From positions 1,131,349 to 1,195,348 of the forward strand of contig CM038918.1 in NCBI GenBank assembly GCA_021904315.1: a stretch of 64,000 bases of DNA, written 5' to 3'. Position 1 is the first letter of the stretch; each line of letters opens with the position of its first letter. The stretch comes from Sphagnum magellanicum. Lineage: Eukaryota > Streptophyta > Sphagnopsida > Sphagnales > Sphagnaceae. Shown here one piece after another: positions 51,685 through 63,544 of this stretch. The translations under genes were made by a program, and so were the position numbers. The notes beneath the pieces are model-generated. The model was not told where the DNA came from, searched no databases, and saw only the letters and a list, made by a program, of their open reading frames with translations.

Positions 51685-53264
51685 GAAAGTTATGAACGTT
51701 GAAAGTAAGATGGCTAGAAGAGAAGAAAAACGCGTTTTATAACTTGGAAAAGCTTATTTCTTGTGTTGCTCTTCTATAATTACTCCTTTGCCCTGCAGCT
51801 GAAGGATGAATTGAAGAGCTCAAGTTAGTGCTCCCATAAGTGCTATTTTCAGCAACCCTCTCATCCTCAACACGACTGGTCACCCTCTGGGAGTGAGTGG
51901 TCGCAATGAAGGACGAGCCATTGCCAATTCTGGCTGCACCCGAATCAAAGATCTCTGGGACCAGGAGGGCAGGGCATGGAAAAGCCTCCAAGCCCTCCGG
52001 TTGACCTACCACGCCACCAGCAGGAACAACAGAGAAATCATCATAGCGAGCATCCCATGGAATCCTGCAACTTACACTAACCGTTTTCAGGCAGGGGATT
52101 GGATCAGTAAAAGAAACTCTGGAAACAACACCACTCTAGAATGGATATACCATGTAACCGGGGTCACCCCTAACACGGTGCAAGCCAATGAATTCCAGAG
52201 GGTTACCCCCACTGGTCTCATTAAAGCTACGAACTCCCAAGTGATAACCCTCTCCCCTGAAGGTTATCACCCAATCAGGGTCCTCTTTCAAGAAAAACAC
52301 GGAGCCCCATATAAAGTTGCCAAAGAGTTCCCATCACTCACCAAGCTTCCCATACTCTGGATTTTCGAATATGGTTTCATTGATGGGCTTCCCTGGGACC
52401 CGGGAGAGTGGCACTGGCAAGCCTCCTCACAAATGGGTGACTCTCCTTTCTTCGGCTATTTTGTAAAGCGGGGCTACCGAAATGCAAGGAAACCCACCCA
52501 GAGCGCCAACATCTGCTCCTTCATTCAAAGGTTAAACCTGCAAAACTCCACCGTCACGCAAGTTATTGCCAGAATCTGGCATAACGCCCGACCGCGGAAG
52601 GTCGGCACTCTCATATGGCTCACTTTAAACCGGGGTCTCCCAGTTGGCACATGGCTACAATGCATGGGGATCCTCCCCATGTGCAAGGTTTGCACTGAGG
52701 AGGCCCCTGAATCCCCTCAACATTGTCTCCTCGAGTGTCCCCTCGCCAAACGGGCTTGGGAGGCCTTCTATCACATATGGCAAAAATGGGGAGCGCCCAA
52801 TGACATCATTTTTTCCTGGCCTTTCGTCTTGCTCGGTGAAACTGTCTTCGAAAGAGAAGATGACCCTCCCGGAGTCCAAGGGTACCATGTAGGAGGCTTC
52901 TCCTACATCACACAACCGCTTGACATCCTTCGCAGTTTTATCCTCTACTTTCTTTGGACAGAGAGATGCCGGAAGCATTTTGATAACCAATATTCCTCTA
53001 GGAAAATCCTTCAACAAGCCTGGGTTGCTACCGTTGAGGTTGGAATGGCCACTTGGAAGGCCATTAATTCACTTCGGTCCTCCCGGGACCCTAGTATTCA
53101 AGATAGGATTGATCAAGCCTTTAAGGCGGAATGGTGCCACTTAGGCATCTTTGGGGTTGAAGGCGTCACCATCATGTGGTGCTTCTTGCCCCCCTTGTAT
53201 TTCTTGGATTTCTTTAATGTTTGATGGGGCTGCTGCCTCCCTCCCCTCTCGGGGTTTCCCATAA
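51685..53264 (+). mobile_element. 5'-truncated LINE (non-LTR retrotransposon) fragment
   Basis: Insert bounded by the imperfect direct repeats. It contains only the 3' end of a LINE ORF2 followed by about 40 bp of pyrimidine-rich sequence, with no poly-A tail. Base composition is clearly more GC-rich than the neighbouring DNA. Extreme 5' truncation is usual for LINE copies. The polymerase and endonuclease domains are absent. The exact 5' boundary inside 51,685-51,815 is uncertain. Confidence 0.7.
51815..53224 (+). pseudogene. C-terminal fragment of a LINE ORF2 polyprotein with RT zinc-binding domain (zf-RVT)
   Basis: Open frame of about 470 codons after an in-frame stop at 51,812. The reading frame has no convincing start codon of its own; the first candidate is a GTG at 51,893. 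The middle holds the zf-RVT signature: PRKVGTLIWLTLNRGLPV, then a C-x2-C and H-x4-C cluster in CKVCTEEAPESPQHCLLEC, at about 52,590-52,740. Before it is a poorly conserved linker that in intact LINEs follows the reverse transcriptase; after it a tail including WVATVEVGMATWKAI. The frame is uninterrupted to its stop, suggesting a fairly recent insertion. It cannot transpose on its own because the catalytic domains are missing. Confidence 0.75.
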
Positions 53265-53297
53265 CATTTTAAATCACTCAAAATGAAGACAAGATGA
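53265..53297 (+). repeat. Right direct repeat flanking the LINE fragment
   Basis: Partner of 51,652-51,684. The core TTTTAAATCACT also appears near 60,212 in the flank of the fourth ROCO upstream copy, so the motif may pre-date the insertion. Confidence 0.45.
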
Positions 53298-54058
53298 AGA
53301 AGAAGATATTAATAAAATGTTCAGTGATAGCTGGTCTTTGGTCAGAGGGCAGATTACCCTATCATCTTCTTGTAGGCTCCTTATTTTGAGAATACGTCCA
53401 CCCTAACCCTTTAGCCTACACAAAAGGCCCTCCACTCAGTGGAGAAAAGAATATGCTGGTGTAAGGTACCCTCCAATTACACTACACAAATTGGAGCAGG
53501 TCTTTAAATATTCCGTAACTAATATCTAGGGGGCGGCCACTGCATGTAACGGGCGTGCAGTACTGGTGGAGCTATCATCACTACTTAACAGGGGCTCCAC
53601 CGGTAGCAGACATCCTCACCACTACTGGAAGGAGAACACTTTATATATATACATAAACAAGGATGGAAATCCCTCCACAATAAGTACAAGTCAAAGCAAA
53701 TATAAGCACAGGAGAGAAAAACCAAAACAATCGTAATGAAGTAGAAGACTTAATGGTAACAGGGCATGCTCTGCCATATATGAGCCAGTGATGGAGCTTC
53801 AGTAGCTGGTATGTGTGAAAGAGATGAAGACAGTGGTTACTGGATGTAACTGATGTCTGGACAGTGAAGGACTTGTCTTGTTGCCTTGTCTTATCCTTTT
53901 GGGGTAGGTAAAAACTGGGAAAAAGAAGGTAGTAGACGACCTGTCTATAACCTGAATATTCTGTCACATATTCCCTGATTTTTGAGAAAGACATCATCAA
54001 AATTTGAAAATAAAATTTCAAAGTTTTTTTGGCGCACTTCCACTTCTATTTTAGAGGA

Positions 54059-54074
54059 GGGGGGGGGGGGGGGG
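54059..54074 (+). repeat. 16-base poly-G tract
   Basis: Uninterrupted G run next to GGAGG within the diverged B block. A second G-rich tract in this window that is not seen in the aligned copies. Confidence 0.85.
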
Positions 54075-55180
54075 CGGCAATCTTTCAACATCTATTTACA
54101 TCTTGGACAGCAGCTTTTTTATTTTTGGCCAATTTTCTCCCTATGAAAAATAAAATTCAGTGTGAATTCAGAGAAGGGGTCTTTTAAAAAGAATACACAA
54201 AAGTCACCATATTTTGAGAGGAAAAAAAAGGGTAGGAATCGCGATATTTAGACAATGAGTTCTTTACTGTCGCCAGAACTAGGTAGGATTCTTTAAAATT
54301 TTGGCTCTGTTGTCTGACCTCTAGCCAAATTTCGCTCAGCCCTGCTCTGGATTTACGCAGTCCACCAACTTCACAAAGTTGAAAAAAAAACCCTGGTGGA
54401 CAGGTTCTACCAATCTATCACCATTTGCTAAATCTTTCTTGGGATGCTCTCAAGTGAGTCCATTCTGCAACATAATTTATATATTAAAAAAAAAACATTA
54501 ACCCCAACTGTTGGTGCCGGAAATTTGACATAATTTAATAAGATAAAGATGTAATATCCGTGAGAACTCTGAGATGACATTTGTATTATTTTGAGTTAGT
54601 TTTATTATAATTGCACTTTGGATTATAAACAGTGAATTTTTTTGTTGTGAAAATTCTTTGATAAAAAAAAGAAGTCCCAAGCAACATGCTCAAGGGAACT
54701 CTTTGGAAAATTTTCGAAAAATCATCATATTTTGGGAAAGAAAAATATGAAATCATGATGATTTTTGGAGGATTTGGGCAGATTTTTAGCTTTCTTCTTT
54801 TGAAATTGTCATATTTAGTTATTAGATTTGCCAACAGGTATTAGGATTACAAGATTTTTTATTTCTTGATTTGCCAGATTTCCTAAATCCTCTTGCAGAT
54901 GATCTCCACTTTTGGATCAACATGAGAAAATTGAAACCAAAAAAAACCACTGATTATATATATATATATGTAATTAAAAAATTATTAAAATTACAATTCA
55001 ACCAAAAATTGCACACAAAGGAAACAAGTGAGATACTTGCTAACAAATTGACCAGGACAGATCTTTGCTGTAAATGAAGTATCAAATTATTTGCCTTATC
55101 TTATGGAGTTTTAAGTTTGAGCCCCGTAAACTAATTTTAAAAAACTAACTACTTTTCGTGGACAATGCGTTTGCAGGAGC

Positions 55181-55340
55181 ATGATTCCTGGAGCGAATGG
55201 GCTAAGTTCTAAGGAAACATGAGTCCCTAGGGCAAATGGGCCTCAGTTCCCACGGAAGCATGCTTCTCTAGGAAATGGACCCAAGGTTATGGGGAAACCA
55301 TGGTTCTGTCGGGGAAAGGGGCTCAAGTTTTGAAGGAACC
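55181..55340 (+). repeat. Four-unit degenerate tandem repeat, period about 40 bp
   Basis: Units begin at 55,181, 55,219, 55,260 and 55,300 (38 to 41 bp), each opening ATG followed by TTCTNT-like or GTCCCT sequence, with a central AAATGG-like core and ending GGAA-rich. Units are only about 55-65% alike by eye. The array is absent from B1 and B2. Confidence 0.6.
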
Positions 55341-56389
55341 ACTTGGAGCAAAGGGATATCTTTCATTCAACTTTTCATCAACTTTTCATCCATATTTTGC
55401 AACGTTTCTTTCAATTTTTCATTGTCAAATGTTGCATACTCTAGACAAAAATTACAAAATGGAAGAATTATTGTGCACCTTTTACAGAATTTGCATTGAA
55501 CAACTTGGTCAAGGGGAATACAAGTCCTCCCTCCTCAGGGAAGTTGTAACTCCTTTGTCTTCTTGTGACAACTAGCTTGAGGAAATTACTCAAAGATTAC
55601 ATCCTCTATTTCATCTGTCCATAAAATTAATTGTTTTTGAAAACATAATTTTATCCTAGACCTTTGAGGAGAAGGTAGAACTTTTAATCACTGCATCACA
55701 TTTTTTTTCCCTTCAAAGAATTGTGCAAGAAAAATACTTAATACATTAATCATAGTTCAGGCACGACAATTAAAATTTTGAATAGTTTTCTTATTGAACA
55801 CAATCTTGCAACTGCATTGAGCTTGGTGCTGCATTTCATATATGAGTCCTGTTCACTGCTTGTTCTAACTTGCTTTTGAGGTGTACTGTACATAAAATGG
55901 AAGTAGAAATGTTTTGGCAAGTCTTAATATAAGGATAGCAGACTTGTCCTGACGTTTGCTAAGGATTTCAAACATACAAACGCATACCCATACTTCATCC
56001 TCCTGCCATTAGCATAGGCCAAAAAGTTACAAAGAACACAAGGAGCCAAAAAAAATCTTCCAGCCAATGAGGTGAGGCAGCATGCACTCAAGGAGCCAAT
56101 GTTAGTTTTTGGGAAAAGTGAGGGTGTGGATTTTTGTTGTTGTTAATTTGTTCCCATCAAGTTCTCAATATGTTCTCAACATGTTCCTCAGGTTCCTAAT
56201 TTGTTCCCCCAATGTGTTCCCAATAGCCCCTCACTTAATCCCAAGTGTTTTGCCATAAGTTGTACACTTGCAAAACTCAGGAGGACCTACATCTTCGAAT
56301 ATTGATTAATTGTTTTGTGATGGGCCAATGAAGTAGTGATTTCTCATTTGAACCACTGCACAGTGTACGTGCTTATACAATAGTTGTAA

Positions 56390-57116
56390 AATTGTCAAGT
56401 GAAGCCTTCCATGTAACCCGTAAGTGGACGGACTCCCCACGCAGTGTCACTGGCAAAAATAAAGATTGCACTTGCTGAATTGAGTGCTTGTAAGAAAATG
56501 TAGTAGAAAGAAGTATGTGGGTCCTAGCTTCTTTCTACAAAGATGTAGGTCCTAGCCGCATTGCAGCTGTATTCAATGCAGATGAATTAAATGGGCGAAG
56601 AGCGAGGCAAGTGTGTTGTCATGTTCGCTTGGTGCACGCGGTTTTCCGACAAAGAAAAGTGACACGATTTACAGACTTCCCTGAAATTATTCATTTCTCC
56701 GACGGACACTAAAGCGAGCCTGTTGTTGTGATTGTCCTGAACAATCCATAGGCATTTATTCAATGGACCCTACCACCTATTTGTGTACTTGTTTACGTGC
56801 TGCTGTGTTGTGTAGTTGTGGCAGAAAGATATGGGTCCTGTACTGCGCACATAAACCGACTGGGCGACTTTTGAGGCCAGTGCCCTAACTGGCTTCCAAG
56901 TTCCCACCCGAGACATTTACTGTGCGTGTGTGTACCAGAAAGATAATGAGTACCAGACTTTCGATTTGATTATCGAGCTTGCTGTTCAGGTCCCGGCGCC
57001 AGCCCATCCAAAGAGGGTACAAGCACAGATGGGCGAAAGTGAACCAGCACCCACCAGCGCACCACCCAGTGGATACCCATTATGACTCGGTAGTAAATGA
57101 ACCCAATCTGAGTTAA
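56390..57116 (-). promoter_or_regulatory. Third copy of the ROCO upstream region, without a gene body
   Basis: Matches 13,080-13,880 and 50,050-50,870, beginning abruptly after the diverged B block. The AGAAAGAT/GGTCC motifs are kept near 56,505, 56,540, 56,822 and 56,937, but the TATA-like boxes are degenerate (TTTCTACAAA, GTATTCAA). The ROCO coding sequence that should follow to the left is missing. Probably a non-functional remnant. Confidence 0.7.
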
Positions 57117-57518
57117 TAGAGTTATCCGTAAAGTAAGGAAAAAACTGAGTGTGGTCATACTTAGTGTGAGATTAAAAAAAAAGCCCTACCGAAAAAGTAC
57201 ATTAGCATACAAGGGGCGGATGAAACTCAGAAAACTATAAGTTTTGGTATTAAACTGAGTTTCACCCTGTCTTTCTTTTTCCCTGAGCACCTCCACTGCT
57301 ATTACGTGTATTTTCACTGCTCCTAACTGTACAACTCCTATAATTAATCTCGAACTTTGTCCATTAAATGCTTAGTTTCAGCATTTCAAACTGAGTTGCA
57401 ACATTTCATACTGAGATTGAATAAAATGTCTTCACTTTGCGGATACCACTAAAAGAGGGGATAGGAAGTGACAAGAGGCCTAAAGACAGGGTGAAAATCG
57501 TTACTTTACGGATAAGTC
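57117..57518. mobile_element. 402-bp MITE with terminal inverted repeats
   Basis: The ends TTATCCGTAAAGTAA (57,122-57,136) and TTACTTTACGGATAA (57,501-57,515) are perfect inverted repeats, extendable to about 19 of 20 bases. TAA flanks both sides (57,114-57,116 and 57,519-57,521). Removing the insert plus one TAA restores the sequence seen in the other upstream copies, which proves an insertion. Internal inverted pairs exist too: TTTCACCCTGTCT near 57,262 with AGACAGGGTGAAA near 57,484. No coding capacity. A TAA duplication fits PIF/Harbinger-related MITEs, but the family is not certain. Confidence 0.85.
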
Positions 57519-57519
57519 T

Positions 57520-58715
57520 AATATGCGGTTTCACCTCGGGAAACCATTTTGTTGGACATAGGTCCTCTATTTATATGTAAATACCTATGAAAATAGGTGA
57601 CTACTAGGTACATACATGGTTTATACTAACAGAAAATTGTTTCCTGACCACTTGTCATCCATGTTTCATGGTGCCTGCTGGGTCCTGGTGCACTCAGGCA
57701 AAAAACATGCAATACAGAAAGGGGTTCCAGTCCTTGCAATTCCTTTCTGGGGTGAACCACTTCTTTTTTTTTAATAATTCTTTTTATGCAGCTTTAGTGG
57801 CAATTGTAGACATGAAAATTTGAAATTTTTTGATAATCTTCTCTAGGAATCTTTAGCCATTTATCTGGCTGTAAATCATGTATGAAGAAAAAATATATAA
57901 ACAATATAATTGAATCATCCTTAGATATTCTGGCTAGGTACTTACCAGAATCCAATATTGCAATCTGGTGACTTTTCCGGTTTTTAGAGAACTTTTGGCC
58001 AATGCAATGCCTAAAAACAACTTCATTTCCCAGTGTTTCAGTCTGAACTTTGGGTTTTCCAGTAATTTAGCCGTTCAAAAATTAGGCTGTTGTGAAACAA
58101 TACCTTGGGTAAAGCTGCAAGCAAGAGTAAGGGCCCCCGCAAAAGGGCATGAAAACGGGAAATCATGGGTGTTGCCTTCCTATGTGCTGGGTCACACTAG
58201 CCAACAAGATGCAAATGTTGTTTCAATATTGAGGCATGAAAGACCACATCTTTCCTTGCCCTCTAAACCTTGGGTGGTTCTTGGATTTTGAAATTTTTCA
58301 GATTCCAGCACCGCAGGTACTGTGTTTTTATTAAAACTTCAGAGTAAAGTAATTTCAGGTTCTGGGTACTTGAGAAAAAATTCAAAGGACTGGCTGATTT
58401 CCTCTAAGAACCAACTAAGAAACAAAGGTTCAGGGTAGATTCTTTGAATGTTTCTTTGAATTTTTTAAAAGTGTAGTTTGGTGTTAAACTCAATTGTTTG
58501 ATTTGCTAAGAATCACTGGTTGGAGTTCCATACACCCAACCCTTACCCACCATATCATTCTTGGAAAAAGTGACACCCACCCAACATGGTTGCAAACCTT
58601 GCTGAAAAAACACCGTTCTCAAAACTGCTAACTACTGCACAAAAACCTACAATGAGCCTCCAGTTTAAGGCGCAAGGACCAAAGCTACCATGTCAAACCT
58701 GAAACTACCACATGA
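57520..58715. repeat. Fourth, diverged copy of A (A4)
   Basis: Aligns with A1 from its start (TTTCACCTCGG and the 57,560-57,620 stretch) through the segments at 14,090-14,540 and 14,690-15,260, with internal deletions, ending near the CCAGTTTAAGGCGCAAGGACC motif at about 58,660-58,680. No gene seen. Confidence 0.75.
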
Positions 58716-58839
58716 GACCCCATCCCAGAGAGAGGGTTCTATCACCCATACGGAGGGCATTATGCGAAATATTGGTGGAAGAACCCTGGGTACAATTGAG
58801 TAATTGGGAGCATTGAAAACCGGAAGCCATTATTTGACT

Positions 58840-60210
58840 GTTGAGGCAGGTAGGTGCCTGTTCTCTTGTGAACCATTGCAAAATGGGCACGGTAAGACAA
58901 TATAAAATTGCGGATTTGAAGCCTTCCGTGAAACTCACAATCCTAATTTCTCCTTGGACGAACTCGCACCTTGATCCTCCCACCACAGAATCACTGGCAA
59001 AACTAAAGATTGCACTCGCTGAATTGAGTCGGTGTAAGAAGATCTAGCAGAAAGATGTATGTGGATCTTGCCTACTCTATAGAGAGCTGCAGGTGCTAGC
59101 TGCTTTACAGCTTTATACAAGGCAAATGAATTGAATGGGCAAAGTGCGATGAAAGTCTGCTCTGGTGTTCACTTAGTGCACGCGTTTTGCCGACGAAGAA
59201 ACGTGAGGCGTTTTGGAGATTTCCGTGAACTTATTCATTTCTCCGACGGACACTAAAAGTAGCCAATTGTTCTGATCATCCTGAACAATCCATAGGACAT
59301 TTTATCACTGGCATCTACCTAGCATTCTTGTACCTCTTTACGTGCTGCAGTGTTGTGTGGTTGTGGGAGAAACATCCGGGTCCTGGACCCGACACACAAA
59401 CCAAGTGGGCGAGTGTTGAGGCAAGTGAAGTAGTACTTGCCACCAGAGAAATGTTTGCGCGTGGTTGTAGCAAAAAGATGATGGGTCGCAGTCGTGCATC
59501 AGACTTTCTAGCTCCAACAAAAGTCCGTATTCAATTATGGAGCTCCCTGAACAGGTGCCCGGGCCAGTCGATCCAGAGAGGGTACAACAGATGGGGCAAA
59601 GGGCGTAAGAACCCACCAGTCCAGCCCACCATCCACTGGATGCCCATTATGATTCCGTGTGGTACAACAGATGGCCAAACTCAATCAGCACCCACTAGCG
59701 TACCATCCACTGGATGCCCATGATGACGTACAGTGGTATGACAGTTCCTTCTAAATAAAGCAGCATCGACCAGCGCACTGTCCACTGGATGCCCATTATG
59801 ACTCTGCTGTACATGAACCTCAACAGAGTTAGTATCTGGTTTCATCGTGGTTACCCATTTTGCAAGAAGTAGATCCCCTATTTATTCCTACTAAGTAGGA
59901 TCCAATAGGTAGTCACCTAGGTACGTAAATGGTTCATTTGGCTGGTGCTTTACGGTATTTAATGCCCATGGATGGGGAACAGTGTTTTTCCTTCTGGCGA
60001 TTTATCGCCATTTTTGTACTTTTAAAAGACCCTGGCTACCAGTACAACGGGGGGGAGGGTTGTCATTTAAAATCACCAAAAACCTACAGCAATTTTTTTC
60101 TGGGGGCAGGGGGCGTTGAGGGTGTCATAACATTTATGCCTACTGGGTGTAGTTTTAAGTGTTCCTTGAAATAATGTCGCCAACTTGACGAAACCTGTCC
60201 GAATCTTTTT
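58840..60210 (-). promoter_or_regulatory. Fourth copy of the ROCO upstream region, without a gene body
   Basis: Closest to the R2 upstream region (49,880-51,245), including the flank beyond 50,970. A TATA-like GTATAAAG (minus reading) is intact at 59,111-59,118; the other box has become CTATAGAG. The minisatellite unit is expanded to three (59,633, 59,707, 59,782). A 131-codon plus frame (59,328-59,723) overlies the region but is not preserved in the other copies. No ROCO exon is present to the left, where A4 lies instead. Confidence 0.75.
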
Positions 60211-63200
60211 AAATCACTCATTTTGCAATGGCAAAACCTATATCTCTTCTCAACTAAACTTATAATTATCGGGAAAACTATATCTCTTCTTGATTAAACT
60301 TTTCAAATTATATATATATATATAATTCCAAAAAGAAAGTTTGATTTTATTTGATGCCTTTATTTTATAATATGTCCAAATCTGTTTATAAATTTAAAAA
60401 TTTAAATTCAATATTTTTGAACATAGAAATATATAATAAAGTTTTTATAATATATCATATGTATATAAGATATAAAATGCAAAACATATTATATATAAAT
60501 TTTTTAACTAAATAGTATTTTTTTGTGGGCCTCACTTGATCTAATATAAAACATAATATTCATCCATAGTTTGATAATATAAGATCACTTATATTTAGTA
60601 TATGAAATTTTTTATTTATTATATAACATCTTAATAAAATTATTTGTGAATAAAATGAATATAATATATAATATATTTATAATTTATAATAATTTACTCA
60701 TTTCCTTAAGTATTTATATTTTCAAAGTAATTTATATTTTATAATTATATAATCAAATTCATTTTATAATCTAAAAATTAACTTGTATTTATTTAATATA
60801 CCATATTTAAATGTATTCTATTTCTTAAACACAATATGTAACATTGAATGGTTTTCATAATAACATTATTATATATTCATACATCATATTTTATGAATTA
60901 TTTTGATTAAATTTCATAATTAAAATTTACTATGTAATACAAAACAAATTCATATTTTTAATATTTTTGTTCATTTGGACAAAGTATGAAAAAGATTATG
61001 ATGGTTAAAGAAAAAAAATGTCTTGGTGAAATGTATTGAAATGTAATTTTCTTCAATTCAAATATTTTTAAATTATTTTTATAATTTTTGTGTGTAGATT
61101 TTGGGGAAAAAAATCAGAATGTAGTCTAAATCATTTCATTTGGACATAATATGATAAAGATATTACTAATGAAAGTTGGCTTTTGGAAAAAATTTAATTG
61201 CATCTAGATTTAAAATTAAAGTGCAAGTAAAAGGTTTAACCCATATGTTTTGGCTTTCAATCTCATTTCACAAAAAACATGTTTTTCTTTTTATTACTTG
61301 TAGAAAAATGCATATGTCAATTTGGTGCAAATGAAGAAATGTTTGACCTTAAATGGAAATTGCGATATAAATGATTTTTTATTTGTTATTCATTCCATCT
61401 ACATTTTCCTTTTCCTACCTATTTGCCTACCTACACATGAAAATAAGTGCTAGTTTTCTACCTATTTAGGTAGATGGGTTCAATTCTTCTTAAAACTTTC
61501 AATTTTTTAAAAACATTATGAATGACTAAAATATTCCCAGAAAAAAAAATTGTTCATATGTTAATGAATTTACTTCTTCATATTAACTTGTTGTCAATCA
61601 CTAAGCAATTGACGAATTGGCTAGGAATTCACTAGAACTAAAATTCACCTAATTCATTACAAAACCCAATGAATTCATCAATGGGTTTGGACTTTTTATA
61701 TACTAGTCACACTATACTAGTTCAAACAAGTAATGTATAATAGTTTAAGCTTAGTGAACAATCTTTCTCATATTGCATGGAATTTCACATATTACATGGG
61801 ACACAATTATCTTTTATTGTGACATTTGAGAATGTTGCCCATGCCATAACCTTTCTAGCAGGGGATTTGCCATTTTGATGTAGGTATTGTTTTTTTTGTT
61901 GTTTTCACGCTAAAGATTTCCTTTAATGGATATAGGTAATGTAGCATAGGGTTATAGATTCAAATATTGCCAATGAATTCATTTTCATAGCAAAGAACTA
62001 CATTTTTTGGATGAAGTTAATGCAATATCAACATATTTCAAAGTATTATGAGAATATTTGTTTTGTTCATGTACGCAATGAATAATCACAATTGAGCGTG
62101 TGGCAATTACATTCACCCATACTTTGACATTTGCATTGGATATTAACAATGTAGGTATTACAATTTTTTGGACTTTCTAATAACCCTAACCTAAGTGATG
62201 GAAGGGCAAGTATTTGGGAATACCACATAATAAAACCTTTGGGTAAAATCAAGCTAATAGGAACCAATTTTGGCATAAATAGTCCTTGGTTTTTATGTTC
62301 ATAAGTTTCATACAATAAATTATTGTTGACAATATATGTTGTATTTATGTGAAGCCCTTTTTAATATACTAATTTAACATCTAGTTAAAATTGAAGTAAT
62401 CCAATAAATATAGAATACCTTTTAACACATTTTAAAGCTTGTAACCAATGTTTTTCAACACCACGAAATACTGTAAAAACATTGTTTAACATTATTTCAA
62501 AACATTTGATCCAATCTTGTGCTGTCACATCATTTTTTTAGGACTAATCATAGTGATTCATGAGGTTGTCGTTGCCTCCTATTAAATCGTTTTTACCCCT
62601 TTACATACATAAAATATAATTGGTGATATACATTATATGGGAATTACATGGACTTGTTTTTTTTGCATTTTAATTCCAACGGGACCTTAATTTTATTCTG
62701 AACATATTGCAAAATCTAAATCCATTTTCATTCAAACTCCATCATAATGTGATTGGTCCATTATATGTAGTACCTTCATTTTTCATTTTTGACGTTGTGA
62801 TGAGAAATATTTAAAAAAGAAATACAATAATTATGTAATAATTCCATCTAAGGCATAAAATGCTAGCTAGATTTTTTTATGCTTCACATAATACCCAAAT
62901 GTTGGGCATAAAATATGCATATTTAATGATAAACAAAAAAATAGTTCTAAATTTGTTTAATTTTTTTTAAAAATTACAAATTAATTATGAAGAAAAACAA
63001 GAAGAAAAATAACTTAAAACAAGAATTTTTTTTTAAAAATTACAATAAGAAATAAAAGTACAAGAATGCTTTTAAATAATTTAAAAAATTCAAATTTTCT
63101 TTTTTTCATTTCAATCACGGATGGCATTGTTTTTATATGTGGGTATTGCATGTTGGTATTAAATCTTTAACTATTATTAGAATTTGCCATAATAGGCAAT

Positions 63201-63540
63201 ATTTACATCCTACACATACAATAGGTGTTAGTTTTGGGAACTCCAAACCATTACAAAAATAGTGTTAAAACTTAAAATCAACACAAATATTGTAATGCCC
63301 AAAACCTAAACCCTCAACCTTTATATGTAAATTTAACCCTCTTTTAAAAACCATATTTTTTACATTAATTTTCTTATGATTAAGTGATTGAATAAAATAA
63401 TCATTAAATTTCTATTTTTTTTTTACCTCCTTAATTCTTTGTTCTAATTAAAATCAACATTATTGTTTATGTCCTTCATTGATTTTTATAAAAAAATACA
63501 TTGAACTTCAATTTGCACCTTGTGGGTTCCATTGTTATTT
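60210..63540. other. Very AT-rich intergenic DNA, no gene recognised
   Basis: Among the most AT-rich DNA in the window, with AT microsatellite near 60,310-60,326. The longest frame is about 82 codons (62,067-62,315, minus) with no recognisable motif. No match to the duplicated blocks. Confidence 0.6.
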
Positions 63541-63544
63541 TTTC

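Larger units (their letters stand above)
53440..56390. repeat. Diverged A-end plus B block
   Basis: 53,440-53,560 aligns with 15,700-15,820. 54,080-54,480 aligns with 15,900-16,290. 54,600-54,650 aligns with 22,050-22,100. 55,370-55,440 aligns with 16,730-16,790, and 55,910-56,385 with 18,000-18,500. Order and orientation are the same as in B1, but identity is much lower and there are insertions, including the tandem array at 55,181-55,340. No gene is visible. Confidence 0.7.

Noticed and set aside
59328..59723. 131-codon plus-strand frame over the fourth ROCO upstream copy
   Set aside because: Parts resemble 13,515-13,739, but the R2 and third copies are frameshifted, and the frame runs through the minisatellite. 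It is antisense to a promoter region.
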